From DASZBR01 sp033763845 (GTDB lineage Bacteria; Pseudomonadota; Gammaproteobacteria; DASZBR01): a stretch of 47,236 nt of DNA. Location of the stretch: positions 1 through 47,236 of the forward strand of contig JANRJR010000006.1 in NCBI GenBank assembly GCA_033763845.1. The letters are read 5' to 3'. How positions within the stretch are numbered: position 1 is the stretch's first letter; each line of letters starts with the position of its first letter. Under the pieces are notes generated by a model. The model had not been told where the DNA came from. It saw only the letters and a list, made by a program, of their open reading frames with translations, and searched no databases. The position numbers were made by a program, and so were the translations under genes. Below, piece after piece: positions 16,915 to 25,750 of this stretch.

Positions 16915-18148
16915 TTTTTATAATCCCCGCTAAGCGTAAACTGACTGCGTTTTTATGCGCATCCAAACCCTCAAGACTGGCTAAAATTTCAGCATACGGA
17001 CCTATTCTTTCTAGACCTATCTTAGAAACCCTTTGAATACTGATAAATTTCATAAAATCCGCAACAGATAATCCACTGTAAGTTTTTGCATATCCATAGG
17101 TGGGCAATACATGATTAGCTCCCGTCACGTAATCGCCGACCGTTTCGGGAGCCCATGGCCCCAAGAATATAGCCCCTGCGTTTGAAATTTTTTCAACGTA
17201 ACTTTCAGGATTTTCGACCTGTAAAATTAAATGCTCGGGCGCAAATTGATTACTTTTTAAAATGGCCTCACTGATATCTCTGACGACTATCATTCGGCTA
17301 TTATTTAAAGCCTGCTCAATAATATTTTTGCGAGATAATTTCTTAAGCTGCTCTTGAATGGCCATTTTTACACGAGAAATAAACTCATCAGACAACGCAA
17401 TTAAAATAACCTGTGAATTCACATCATGCTCAGCCTGAGACAATAAATCCGCCGCAACATACTCAGGATTGGCTTTTTCATCCGCAATGACTAATATTTC
17501 AGACGGGCCTGCAGGCATATCAATCGCAGCACCTTTAGGATCTTGTGAAACCAATTGTTTGGCTTGTGTAACCCACGAATTTCCGGGGCCAAAAATCTTA
17601 TCAACCTTTGGAATACTTTCAGTGCCATATGCCATAGCAGCAATGGCTTGTGCACCGCCGACTTTATAAATTTTTTCTATACCGCATAATTTTGCAGCAT
17701 ATAAAATATAGGGATTTATTTTGCCTTCACGATTGGGCGGTGTACACAACACTCTGACAGGATTATTCACAATCTTTGAGGGAAGACCTAGCATTAATAC
17801 GGTTGAAATTAATGGTGCACTGCCACCAGGAATATATAAACCGACTTTCTCAATAGGACGAGATTGTCTTTCACATGTCACACCTTCACAGCTTTCTATT
17901 TTATTACTATTTTTAATATTTGCTAATTGTGACATGCATACCGTTTCTAGTTGTTTTTTTGCAAATCTTATGGCCTCTTTAGCTTCATCGCTGACTATAT
18001 TTTCAGAATCATAAAATTCAGCATCAGTGACCATAAGTTGAGAAAGGAAAACATTATCAAACTGTTTGGCAAAATTCATGACGGCTTTATCGCCGTTTAG
18101 TTTGACGGAATTAATAATATCTTGTGTTTTTATAAGCAAATCATTCAT
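16907..18148 (-). CDS. hisD: Histidinol dehydrogenase
   Basis: 413 residues from the ATG at 18148. The frame stays open to 18223, but that extension lies inside hisG, whereas the ATG at 18148 gives the 4-base ATGA overlap used at most junctions of this operon. Landmarks are the YIPGGSAPLISTVLMLGLP segment, KVGGAQAIAAMAYGTESIP, and the zinc/catalytic region AEHDVNSQVIL and FAPEHL. The enzyme oxidises histidinol to histidine in two NAD-dependent steps. The N-terminus is about 20 residues shorter than E. coli HisD, missing only non-catalytic sequence. Confidence 0.94.
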   Translation of the reverse strand: MNDLLIKTQDIINSVKLNGDKAVMNFAKQFDNVFLSQLMVTDAEFYDSENIVSDEAKEAIRFAKKQLETVCMSQLANIKNSNKIESCEGVTCERQSRPIEKVGLYIPGGSAPLISTVLMLGLPSKIVNNPVRVLCTPPNREGKINPYILYAAKLCGIEKIYKVGGAQAIAAMAYGTESIPKVDKIFGPGNSWVTQAKQLVSQDPKGAAIDMPAGPSEILVIADEKANPEYVAADLLSQAEHDVNSQVILIALSDEFISRVKMAIQEQLKKLSRKNIIEQALNNSRMIVVRDISEAILKSNQFAPEHLILQVENPESYVEKISNAGAIFLGPWAPETVGDYVTGANHVLPTYGYAKTYSGLSVADFMKFISIQRVSKIGLERIGPYAEILASLEGLDAHKNAVSLRLAGIIKNG

Positions 18149-19020
18149 GCAAGCATCTTCTCTATGGGTAATACTAAAATAGAACTGGCGCCGACGGTTT
18201 TTAATTTTTCTAAGGTTTCCCAAAAAATATCTTCATGCGCCATCACGTGTACAGCGACTTTGTCCTGCGCACCTTCTAATGTCATCACCGTAGGGGATTC
18301 GCACCCCGGAAGAATAGATTTAATCGATTCCAGCGCAGACTTAGGTGAGTGAAACATAATATATTTGCTGCCGTGTGCGCGAAGCACACTATCCAATCTA
18401 TTTAACAATAAATCCAATGACCCAAGTTTTTCTGAAGATAAATTCTTTTGGGTTTGAATTAACACCGCCTGACTTTGAACAATGCAATCGACTTCTTTGA
18501 GCTTATTTTCTTCTAATGTTCTGCCACTTGAAACTAAATCACAAATCGCATCGGCCATGTTTAATCCCGGCGCAATTTCAACAGAACCTGAGATGACTAA
18601 GGGCTCTGCTTTAACCTTATTTTGCTGTAAGTATTTTTTTAATAGATTAGGATAACTGGTTGCGATTCGCATATTTTCCAGTGATTGCGGACCTGTAAAT
18701 GTACTTGATTCTGGAATCGCAATGGATAAACGACATTTCCCAAAACCCAATTTTTTAATGACGGTAAAATTTTGTGTGACTTGCTCAAATAAAACATTTT
18801 CACCTACGATGCCCAAATCGCACACACCGTCCATTACCAGAGTGGGAATGTCATCATCACGCACAAACAAGAAATCAATGGGAAATTTTTCCACGTGACA
18901 CAACAGTGAATTTTTGGAAGGTTTAATTTTTAACCCGCATTTTGCCAATAATTCCAGTGAATCAGTATTTAACCGACCATTTTTTTGGAGTGCAATGCGT
19001 AAACGCTGTTTTGATTTCAT
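18145..19020 (-). CDS. hisG: ATP phosphoribosyltransferase, long form
   Basis: 291 residues, the long form that does not need HisZ. The catalytic domain begins LRIALQKNGRL and contains DLGIVGENVL and the PRPP loop region ADAICDLVSSGRTLEEN. The C-terminal ACT-like regulatory domain, which binds histidine for feedback inhibition, is present (VHVMAHEDIFWETLEKLK, then GASSILVLPIEKML). It commits ATP and PRPP to histidine synthesis. It overlaps the upstream regulator gene and hisD by 4 bases each. Confidence 0.96.
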   Translation of the reverse strand: MKSKQRLRIALQKNGRLNTDSLELLAKCGLKIKPSKNSLLCHVEKFPIDFLFVRDDDIPTLVMDGVCDLGIVGENVLFEQVTQNFTVIKKLGFGKCRLSIAIPESSTFTGPQSLENMRIATSYPNLLKKYLQQNKVKAEPLVISGSVEIAPGLNMADAICDLVSSGRTLEENKLKEVDCIVQSQAVLIQTQKNLSSEKLGSLDLLLNRLDSVLRAHGSKYIMFHSPKSALESIKSILPGCESPTVMTLEGAQDKVAVHVMAHEDIFWETLEKLKTVGASSILVLPIEKMLA

Positions 19021-19322
19021 TTTGATTTACCTTTGTTTTTAACACGATCATAAATTAAGTTATAACCCACGCCTGACATGATGTAGCGCGCCACACGTCC
19101 AATGGTGGTTACACTCACGCCAGTCGCGTCATAGATTTGTCGATAGGATTTACCCATTTTCAAGGGTTCAACGACACGCCATCGGTCTGCCATTGCTTGA
19201 ATCTCAGCGGGCGTGCATAGATCTTGGAAGAAGTCTTTGGCTTCTTTCGCCGTTTTAATAGCCTGAATGGCTTCATATAAGCCGTAATCTGCATTTTTGC
19301 CCTGCTTTGCCTGTGATTTCAT
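19017..19322 (-). CDS. TrpR-family repressor (YerC/HisR-like), first gene of the his operon
   Basis: 101 residues. The TrpR-like fold is seen in FFQDLCTPAEIQAMADRWRV, then the DNA-binding helix-turn-helix SYRQIYDATGVSVTTIGRVA. Proteins of this YerC/YecD branch are linked to histidine-biosynthesis operons in several bacterial groups, and some are called HisR; that is known of the family. Here the gene overlaps hisG by 4 bases (ATGA), and a palindrome resembling the trp operator lies 18-45 bases upstream of its start, so autogenous histidine-responsive repression of the whole operon is likely (inference). GAGGGG lies 3 bases upstream of the ATG, rather close but strong. Confidence 0.88.
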   Translation of the reverse strand: MKSQAKQGKNADYGLYEAIQAIKTAKEAKDFFQDLCTPAEIQAMADRWRVVEPLKMGKSYRQIYDATGVSVTTIGRVARYIMSGVGYNLIYDRVKNKGKSK

Positions 19323-19339
19323 CTGCCCCTCGAACTGTT

Positions 19340-19367
19340 ATACTGTATTAACACGCTAGTACAGTAT
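19340..19367 (-). promoter_or_regulatory. trp-operator-like palindrome before the his operon
   Basis: A perfect 8-bp inverted repeat, ATACTGTA-(12)-TACAGTAT. Nested within it is GTATTAACACGCTAGTAC (19345-19362), which matches the E. coli trp operator half-site CTAGTAC exactly on one side, has 5 of 7 on the other, and matches 12 of 18 positions over the full operator. It lies 18 bases before the start codon of the TrpR-family gene. No consensus -35/-10 pair is convincing; a TATAAC at the palindrome's downstream edge could be a -10. The strong symmetry and the regulator's fold make this the best operator candidate in the window. Confidence 0.75.
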
Positions 19368-19418
19368 GACATTAAGCCATAGTCTTTAGGGAGTCGTCAA
19401 GGAATTAAACGAAAAATT

Positions 19419-20918
19419 TCATCGTTTTAGCAAAATAACTGGCTTGTCTTCTTCTGTCCGAAAAAAAATGGAAGGGTCTCCCTTTCGCAACCACTCATTT
19501 GCATAACGAGCAATATGTTGTGACCGTGGCGAGCCTGGGTCTTTAGGCTGGAGTGAACGTCCATTCTTGGCTAATTCCAATCGATTATCATCAAAAAGAC
19601 GGAGACTTTTATTGGGATGCCGCTTTGATGTAACAGTGCTCCGTATAACCGTTCGATTCACTCCTTCTTTTTCTGGAGAAGAAAGTTTATTCGCTAAATG
19701 ATACGTTTCCTTAAGCCCAGTGGAGTTTTCCAAAACAAATGGATAATGGGCTTTTATCACATAAAAAATTTGTTCCAAACAAGAACGTGGACTGAACTGA
19801 AGATCATGGGGTAAAAGTCCAAACATTGCTTCTAATAATTTTTTACCTTCTGCAACAGCTTTACTTACAATTTCACCAGGTATAACTTCTCCGGAATTTA
19901 AACTATAGAGGCTCTCGGGAAATTTTGCTTTTACGGCAACTGTCCAGTCATGAATAGCACTTAGCTGATCCCGCGTAGGGGTTTCGTAATTCTGTATAGA
20001 TTCCATATGGGGCTCACTGCCAAAACCCTGTATGCATAAATAATGCGAACAACAGGGACAATTTTCAACTTTATTTCCAGACGCATCAACAATTAAAATA
20101 TGGTTTATTTTTAACAAACTCTTTAATCCTGCCATCATAGTTTCTGCATGAATATGGGGAGAAAAAATTAATGCTCGGCCACCTTTCGAGCGATGATCCA
20201 CTTTGTATTTACCTCGATAATCTTCTGCTTCCTTATAAAGACTTTTATTCAACAAAACCGCCAGAGGATAAACAACAGGAGAATGATAATTAGTGGTCAC
20301 CCACAATTCGCCATTCTCACTAGCACCAATTGAAATAAATTGAAGTGAACGTGCATCTAATCCTGTTGTTTCACATATATTTTTTGCTACATCAGCTAAC
20401 GTTAACGTTTTTTTGGTTTTCAAATCTTGAATAACAGCCCGATCTACTTTGACATTTTGTTGATAGGCTAATTTTGCCGAATCAAATAACATCGTCATGA
20501 GCAGCAAAGCATTATTCGCTTGATAGTTTACTTCAAGTTTATAAGCATAGCCGCCTAAAAATGCGCTGATTTTATTTACTGCTACCATCATTTTGTCATA
20601 GTATTCTTTTGTATTTCTATCTAAGCTTGATGAGCACTTGAGTCTTTTTACATATGCTACATCAGCGTGCAACTTTCGAAGATAAGAATGCACCAAAGAA
20701 GGATTATGTTCTTTTAAGCTTTCTATAATAGTGAAAATCGCTTCAAGAGTTCCCGCAATGATGGGATAACATTCTTCTTCTCCCGAAGGATGAAAACAGT
20801 CTTGCGATAAGAATCCACATAATGGCGGCGTTAACCTTAGTAAATCCTCATGAAGCTGAAATAGCTTTTCGTGGAAATAATCTAATACAAAACAGAGACG
20901 AGATAATTCTTCCACCAC
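19419..20918 (-). CDS. Unknown protein with a putative zinc-deaminase core
   Basis: 499 residues, no family recognised overall. The middle has a cytidine-deaminase-like signature: a beta hairpin (LQFISIGAS, then GELWVTTN, residues about 192-210), then His257-Ala-Glu259, and 27 residues later the Cys287-P-C-Cys290 pair. In deaminases HAE gives a zinc ligand and the proton shuttle and CxxC gives two more ligands, with similar spacing. The canonical proline before the first Cys is missing (NCPCC). The N-terminal 190 and C-terminal 190 residues are helical-looking and unassigned, and no signal peptide is seen. The start is one of two adjacent GTG codons (20918 or 20915) after AAGGAG; 20915 has better spacing. 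It is the last of three minus-strand genes with a glycosyltransferase and a penicillin acylase. The deaminase call is inference. Confidence 0.6.
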   Translation of the reverse strand: MVEELSRLCFVLDYFHEKLFQLHEDLLRLTPPLCGFLSQDCFHPSGEEECYPIIAGTLEAIFTIIESLKEHNPSLVHSYLRKLHADVAYVKRLKCSSSLDRNTKEYYDKMMVAVNKISAFLGGYAYKLEVNYQANNALLLMTMLFDSAKLAYQQNVKVDRAVIQDLKTKKTLTLADVAKNICETTGLDARSLQFISIGASENGELWVTTNYHSPVVYPLAVLLNKSLYKEAEDYRGKYKVDHRSKGGRALIFSPHIHAETMMAGLKSLLKINHILIVDASGNKVENCPCCSHYLCIQGFGSEPHMESIQNYETPTRDQLSAIHDWTVAVKAKFPESLYSLNSGEVIPGEIVSKAVAEGKKLLEAMFGLLPHDLQFSPRSCLEQIFYVIKAHYPFVLENSTGLKETYHLANKLSSPEKEGVNRTVIRSTVTSKRHPNKSLRLFDDNRLELAKNGRSLQPKDPGSPRSQHIARYANEWLRKGDPSIFFRTEEDKPVILLKR

Positions 20919-20944
20919 AATCTCCTTATCAAAAAATTAGTTCG

Positions 20945-21616
20945 TTATTCTGGAAGCAATTTTAGCATCTTATCCCGCATCGCAAACCATTCTTCAGCAA
21001 ATTCTGTATTCTTATGCTCATCAAAATACGGGCCGCCTAGGGTCCAATGAACCAGTGCAACATCGGCATTGGGTTTGTCATAACCCACCAAATGATTCCA
21101 TCGAGAAGGAAGAGCACCAATATCTTTCTCATCATTTAACCATTTAAATTGATGAAGGTCCTGATACCTTACGGTCAACAAATAATCTGACGTTAGTGCT
21201 TTACACTTTTCATTATTAAATAACATCACACTAGACCAATTAAATTTGGGAAATAATGATACTGTAGTATCTAAAAAAGTATGATGCCCTTTACGATCTG
21301 CATGCTTCACAACACTTACAGCATACCGCTCATCTTTAAGATCCCATAAACGCTGAATATCTTCGCGAATCAACATGTCACCATCTAAATAAATCGCCCA
21401 GCCTTTATAATCACACAAATAAGGAACTAAAAAACGCGTATACGAAAAATCAGTCAATTGATCTGGCTCGCGAGATCTATCAAAAATAGAGCTTAAATTG
21501 TCTAATTTTAAGGGTGTAATGCTCAGAGGCATACGACTGGTTTCGATAATGCTTTGCGCGCACACATGATGTGCAATGACTTCACGCGAATCATACCCCA
21601 GAAATATTCTGATCAT
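20945..21616 (-). CDS. Glycosyltransferase, GT8-like fold
   Basis: 223 residues. A Rossmann-like GT-A start (IRIFLGYDSREVIAHHVCAQSI) is followed by the metal-binding DxD-type motif Asp78-Gly-Asp80 in AIYLDGDMLIREDI. A further LVHWTLGGPYFDE stretch near the C-terminus resembles sugar-nucleotide contacts. The substrate is unknown. It probably adds a sugar to a cell-surface glycan in the cytoplasm. Its start overlaps the penicillin acylase stop by 4 bases, so the two are translationally coupled. Confidence 0.8.
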   Translation of the reverse strand: MIRIFLGYDSREVIAHHVCAQSIIETSRMPLSITPLKLDNLSSIFDRSREPDQLTDFSYTRFLVPYLCDYKGWAIYLDGDMLIREDIQRLWDLKDERYAVSVVKHADRKGHHTFLDTTVSLFPKFNWSSVMLFNNEKCKALTSDYLLTVRYQDLHQFKWLNDEKDIGALPSRWNHLVGYDKPNADVALVHWTLGGPYFDEHKNTEFAEEWFAMRDKMLKLLPE

Positions 21617-23874
21617 TGCGGCATCAACGTCAATACTTGGGTACGACCTTTGGGGGGAACACTGATCGGCACATATTTTCCGTCACGCCATTTAGGCATT
21701 AAGTCATCGTAATTTCGGCTGAAAATATTTTCGGATTGCCCAAGGGTCTGTATGTATTGGCTATTGTCCCAATTGCCCACATCCAACACCTCACGGTAAC
21801 TCGCACCATCAGTTTGCGAAAAACTATCAAAATCATATGTCCCTACATTCACTGTAAATAATCCACCGGGCGTAGAAACTGAACGATTCCATAAACTTCC
21901 TAATATTTTTACGGTCCCTAATCCTAACTCAGAAAAAACGGCATGATGCACATTGCCCCATTCCCACGCATGCGGATTATTGCCCAAATCCTGCGTTAAA
22001 TTTTTCATCGCGGTTTGCAATGACTGACTTAAAAAATCAGAACAATTTTGACAATACGGGCCATTCGACGCTAATTGCTGTTGAATAAATAATGGCTCTG
22101 GATATTTCGATTGTTCACGCACAAATGCAGGCGTCATTTTTTCCAACTCACGATACCAGTATGCAAAAATAGTTTTCTGGGTGCTCGTGATATTCGAATC
22201 ACCATTCCACTCTTTCAACATATTCAACGCTTCTTGGCTGTTTTGATCTAACGGCTTTGTTTTCAATAAAATTGGGGCCATATCACGCCACAGTAACGAA
22301 ACCGTATCCAATTGAATATTTTCCATTTTATTAATATCCAGCGGCTTCTCTGAATGCAACAACTCCACAATGCGTTTTGCACGATAATCGGGATCATTCC
22401 ATCGAAATGTTAATGCGTAAGGATAATGCGCAGATACAACTCTATTATTCGCAGAAACAATATAACCTTCGGGTGGATTAAACACATGCGGTAATTGTTC
22501 AAACGGAATATAACCCGACCATTGATGTGCTTTATCATCTGGCACAGGAAACGCAGAATTCCAGTGACGAATTGGAATCAATCCCGGCACATAATAACCA
22601 ATATTGCCGTCGGTATCGGCATACACAAAATTTTGTGACGGTGAAACGAAAGTCTTGAGCGCCTGCCTAAATTCAGTCCAATTTTTCGCATAATCAATTT
22701 CAATCATACTTTGTGCGGTAGTATCATGGGGCATTAATGCCGTCCATTTTAATGCGACCAAACGATTAATTTGCCCCGCATCGGTTACTTGGCTTATCAC
22801 AGGCCCTTCATCGCTAATTTTAACGGGATATGCGATATCTGCCTTTCCACGCACTTTAATAATTTCGTTGATAACATGAATGGGGGTATCTGAATTTACA
22901 ATATATAAATCTTGCACATCGGGATTAACATTTGTTACACCCCACGCAATATGATCATTATGCCCTATAACCACACACGGTACTCCAGGCAACGTTGCGC
23001 CCATGACATGCAAAGTCGGACCTTTAATTTCCGCCAAATACCACAACGCGGGCGCCTGCAATCCTAAATGCGGATCGTTGGCTAACATAGGATGACCTGA
23101 AGTTGTCCACTTTCCGGACAACACCCAATTATTCGAACCTTTATTATGTGCATTTTCGCTATTAAAGAATGCTGAAATTTGATTAGCTGAATAAATTCCG
23201 CTTTCTTTTAAATCCGCATCACTTAATATGGTAGTGCCATGATCCGGATACGCAGGAAATAATACAGGCACTTGAGCTTCACCTAATTTACGTGCCACCA
23301 AATAATTTTTTAATTTAAATTTCCATGCACTTTGCAAATCCCACGCCAACATTTTTTGCCACGCAATACTATCAACATTGGTCCACGGCTTAGGATGATC
23401 ACTTAATATCAGCATTTGTAAGGGATAATGTTTTTGACTTAAAAAAGCATTCACACCATCCGTATAACTTTGGACTATCGCTTTGCTTTGGGGAGAAAGT
23501 GCGTCATACGACGTTTTTGCTGCGCGATAAAATCCCCAGGTGCGCAAATATTCATCTTGCTTTACGGTCTCTGAACCAAATAATTCGCTGAGCGTACCTT
23601 GAACCACATGACGCTGAAATTCCATTTGCCATAATCGGTCTTGCGCATGAACATAACCCAACGCGTAAAACGCATCTAAATCACTGGATGTTGCAACAAT
23701 ATGCGGAATCCCATAACGATCACGCGTTATGGTCACTTCACCTTTGAGACCCTTTAAATGGACTACGCCCGTTTTAGGAGATTGGGTTTTGACGTAAAGA
23801 TAAATCCCCAGACTCAGCATCATGACCAACAATACTATAATAATAATCCAAAACCATTTAAACTGCGTGCGCAT
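21613..23874 (-). CDS. Penicillin acylase-family Ntn hydrolase
   Basis: 753 residues. An N-terminal hydrophobic segment (about residues 6-27) is a signal peptide or membrane anchor, placing the enzyme in the periplasm. The A-chain (GYVHAQDRLWQMEFQR) precedes the self-cleavage site GSNNW, with Ser247 as the predicted new N-terminal nucleophile, then LANDPHLGLQAPALWYL. Family members hydrolyse amides such as N-acyl homoserine lactones or acylated antibiotics; the substrate here is not evident. It heads a minus-strand group with the glycosyltransferase (4-base overlap) and diverges from folD across 63 bases. Confidence 0.93.
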   Translation of the reverse strand: MRTQFKWFWIIIIVLLVMMLSLGIYLYVKTQSPKTGVVHLKGLKGEVTITRDRYGIPHIVATSSDLDAFYALGYVHAQDRLWQMEFQRHVVQGTLSELFGSETVKQDEYLRTWGFYRAAKTSYDALSPQSKAIVQSYTDGVNAFLSQKHYPLQMLILSDHPKPWTNVDSIAWQKMLAWDLQSAWKFKLKNYLVARKLGEAQVPVLFPAYPDHGTTILSDADLKESGIYSANQISAFFNSENAHNKGSNNWVLSGKWTTSGHPMLANDPHLGLQAPALWYLAEIKGPTLHVMGATLPGVPCVVIGHNDHIAWGVTNVNPDVQDLYIVNSDTPIHVINEIIKVRGKADIAYPVKISDEGPVISQVTDAGQINRLVALKWTALMPHDTTAQSMIEIDYAKNWTEFRQALKTFVSPSQNFVYADTDGNIGYYVPGLIPIRHWNSAFPVPDDKAHQWSGYIPFEQLPHVFNPPEGYIVSANNRVVSAHYPYALTFRWNDPDYRAKRIVELLHSEKPLDINKMENIQLDTVSLLWRDMAPILLKTKPLDQNSQEALNMLKEWNGDSNITSTQKTIFAYWYRELEKMTPAFVREQSKYPEPLFIQQQLASNGPYCQNCSDFLSQSLQTAMKNLTQDLGNNPHAWEWGNVHHAVFSELGLGTVKILGSLWNRSVSTPGGLFTVNVGTYDFDSFSQTDGASYREVLDVGNWDNSQYIQTLGQSENIFSRNYDDLMPKWRDGKYVPISVPPKGRTQVLTLMPQ

Positions 23875-23937
23875 GCGAATTTCCCTTCATAATGCTAAGA
23901 TGCTGCATTATACCTTGGCACAGGAAAATGGCGAGAA

Positions 23938-24774
23938 ATGGCAAGCGCTCAATTATTATCGGGAAAAGATGTGGCAAACCGCATCCTTGAAAACTTATCC
24001 CAAAAAATTAAATCCCTCTCTCACCCTCCTGTGTTGGCAGTGATCTTAGTGGGAAATAATTCTGCTTCTCATATTTACGTCAAAAACAAAAAACTTAAAG
24101 CAGAACAGGTAGGAATCATCTCGAAAGATTTTTTATTGGATGAAAATAGTAGTGAAAACGAATTACTTGAGCTTATTAAAAAACTTAATCAAGATGATGG
24201 GATTCATGGCATATTAGTTCAGCTTCCGCTGCCCATCCACATTAATAAAGATAATATTATTGATGCGATTTCGCCAAAAAAAGACGTTGATGGATTTCAT
24301 CCATTCCATTTAGGCCGTTTAGCACAAGGTCGTCCTTCCGTAAGACCGTGCACACCACACGGCATTATTACATTATTGAATCACTACAACATTAATCTTC
24401 GTGGATTACATGCAGTTATTGTTGGAGCATCGAATATTGTCGGAAAACCCATGGCATTAGAATTATTGTTGGCCGGAAGTACTGTAACTGTCTGTAACTC
24501 TAAAACAAAAGACTTAAAATCACATATTAATTCAGCCGATTTAGTGATTGCTGCAACAGGCGTGCGAAACTTAATTCAACCCGATTGGATTAAATCTGAC
24601 GCCATTGTGATTGACGTTGGCATTCACCATTTAGGTAATGGCGATATTGTGGGCGATTTGGATTTCGACAAAATCTCAATGCGCGCCAGTTTTATTACAC
24701 CGGTTCCGGGTGGCGTGGGGCCTATGACTATCGCTATGTTATTAGAGAATACCTATCATGCAGCTCTGTCTTGA
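23938..24774 (+). CDS. folD: Methylenetetrahydrofolate dehydrogenase/cyclohydrolase
   Basis: 278 residues. The substrate-binding motif VGNNSASHIYVKNKKLKAEQ, the GILVQLPLP stretch, PKKDVDGFHP and the NADP-binding VIVGASNIVGKPMALELL are all present. The enzyme interconverts methylene- and formyl-tetrahydrofolate; 10-formyl-THF is the donor used by PurH. The start ATG at 23938 lies 63 bases from the divergent acylase gene. It overlaps coaX by 17 bases. Confidence 0.96.
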   Translation: MASAQLLSGKDVANRILENLSQKIKSLSHPPVLAVILVGNNSASHIYVKNKKLKAEQVGIISKDFLLDENSSENELLELIKKLNQDDGIHGILVQLPLPIHINKDNIIDAISPKKDVDGFHPFHLGRLAQGRPSVRPCTPHGIITLLNHYNINLRGLHAVIVGASNIVGKPMALELLLAGSTVTVCNSKTKDLKSHINSADLVIAATGVRNLIQPDWIKSDAIVIDVGIHHLGNGDIVGDLDFDKISMRASFITPVPGGVGPMTIAMLLENTYHAALS

Positions 24775-25540
24775 TGTTGGAAACTCCCATATATTCGGCG
24801 GTATCTTTGACGGTACTGATTTAAGCTTACGGTTTCGCCACCCTACAGCTTTACACAGTACGTCTGATGAGCTGGGTATTTTTCTTAAAACAGTCTTAAG
24901 AGAAAACAATATTGATCTCAGCAATATTACAGACATTGGTATTTCGTCTGTCGTTCCGAGCTTAGATTATTCTTTACGATCAGCCTGTATAAAATATTTT
25001 AATATTAATCCCTTATTTATAAACGCAGATATTAAAACGGGTCTAACCATACAGATTGATAATCCGCATGAATTGGGCGCGGATTTAATTTGTGACGCTG
25101 TCGCTGCTAGTCAACACTTTCCCAGTAAAAACATCATTATTATTAGCATGGGCACTGCAACGACTTACTCTGCCATCTCCAAAAACCGTGAGTTTTTAGG
25201 GGTATCGATTTCTCCGGGCATGCGGTTATCCATGGAAGCTTTACAGGGAAACACAGCCAAATTGTTTGCCGTAGAAATCAAAAAACCGACGAGTGTTTTG
25301 GGCAAAAACACCACCGCAAGCATTCAATCTGGGTTATACTTCGGCCAGTTGGGCGTGTTTCGAGAGCTTACCCAACGCATTTCGGAGGAATACTTCACTG
25401 ATGACTCCCCCATCATTATTGGATGCGGCGGATTCAGTCAGTTATTTGAAAAAGAAGGTGTTTTTACCGCGTGGATGCCGGATTTGATTTTGCAGGGATT
25501 AAAGCACATTTTGGATTTAAACCGAGGATTAACAGCATGA
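24758..25540 (+). CDS. coaX: Type III pantothenate kinase
   Basis: 260 residues. The ASKHA-fold phosphate loop LCLDVGNSHIFGGIF is at the N-terminus. HELGADLICDAVAA, the MGTATTYSAI motif and GVSISPGMRLSMEAL follow, as in CoaX rather than CoaA. It phosphorylates pantothenate in the first step of coenzyme A synthesis. The start overlaps folD by 17 bases and the stop overlaps the rubredoxin start (ATGA). The biotin ligase gene birA, often beside coaX, is not here. Confidence 0.95.
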   Translation: MQLCLDVGNSHIFGGIFDGTDLSLRFRHPTALHSTSDELGIFLKTVLRENNIDLSNITDIGISSVVPSLDYSLRSACIKYFNINPLFINADIKTGLTIQIDNPHELGADLICDAVAASQHFPSKNIIIISMGTATTYSAISKNREFLGVSISPGMRLSMEALQGNTAKLFAVEIKKPTSVLGKNTTASIQSGLYFGQLGVFRELTQRISEEYFTDDSPIIIGCGGFSQLFEKEGVFTAWMPDLILQGLKHILDLNRGLTA

Positions 25541-25734
25541 CAAGCGATGCCGATTTCAAAAAATACATGTGTTTACTGTGTGGCTTGATTTATGACGAAG
25601 CCCTTGGCTGGCCGGATGAAGGCATTGCGCCAGGTACACGCTGGGATGACATCCCGCCGAATTGGCAATGCCCTGAGTGTGGCGCGACAAAGTTTGATTT
25701 CGAAATGACGGAGTTCAACGCAGCACCGGTGTAA
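25537..25734 (+). CDS. Rubredoxin
   Basis: 65 residues from the ATG at 25537, which overlaps the coaX stop; the upstream in-frame extension overlaps coaX and is unlikely. The iron is held by four cysteines: Cys12-LL-Cys15-G and Cys45-PE-Cys48-G. DEGIAPGTRWDDIPPNWQCP is the standard core. It is a small cytoplasmic electron carrier; its partner reductase or oxidase is not nearby. Confidence 0.96.
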   Translation: MTSDADFKKYMCLLCGLIYDEALGWPDEGIAPGTRWDDIPPNWQCPECGATKFDFEMTEFNAAPV

Positions 25735-25750
25735 AAATCCCTCGGTTAAA

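Noticed and set aside
18149..18223. N-terminal extension of hisD to 18223.
   Set aside because: It lies inside hisG; the ATG at 18148 gives the ATGA overlap used throughout the operon and the normal family start.
19319..19372. A 17-codon open frame starting ATGTCATACTGT and ending in the TGA that overlaps the regulator's ATG, as a possible his leader peptide.
   Set aside because: It has no histidine codons and no ribosome-binding site that I can see, and it coincides with the palindrome. A his attenuator would show a run of His codons and alternative hairpins.
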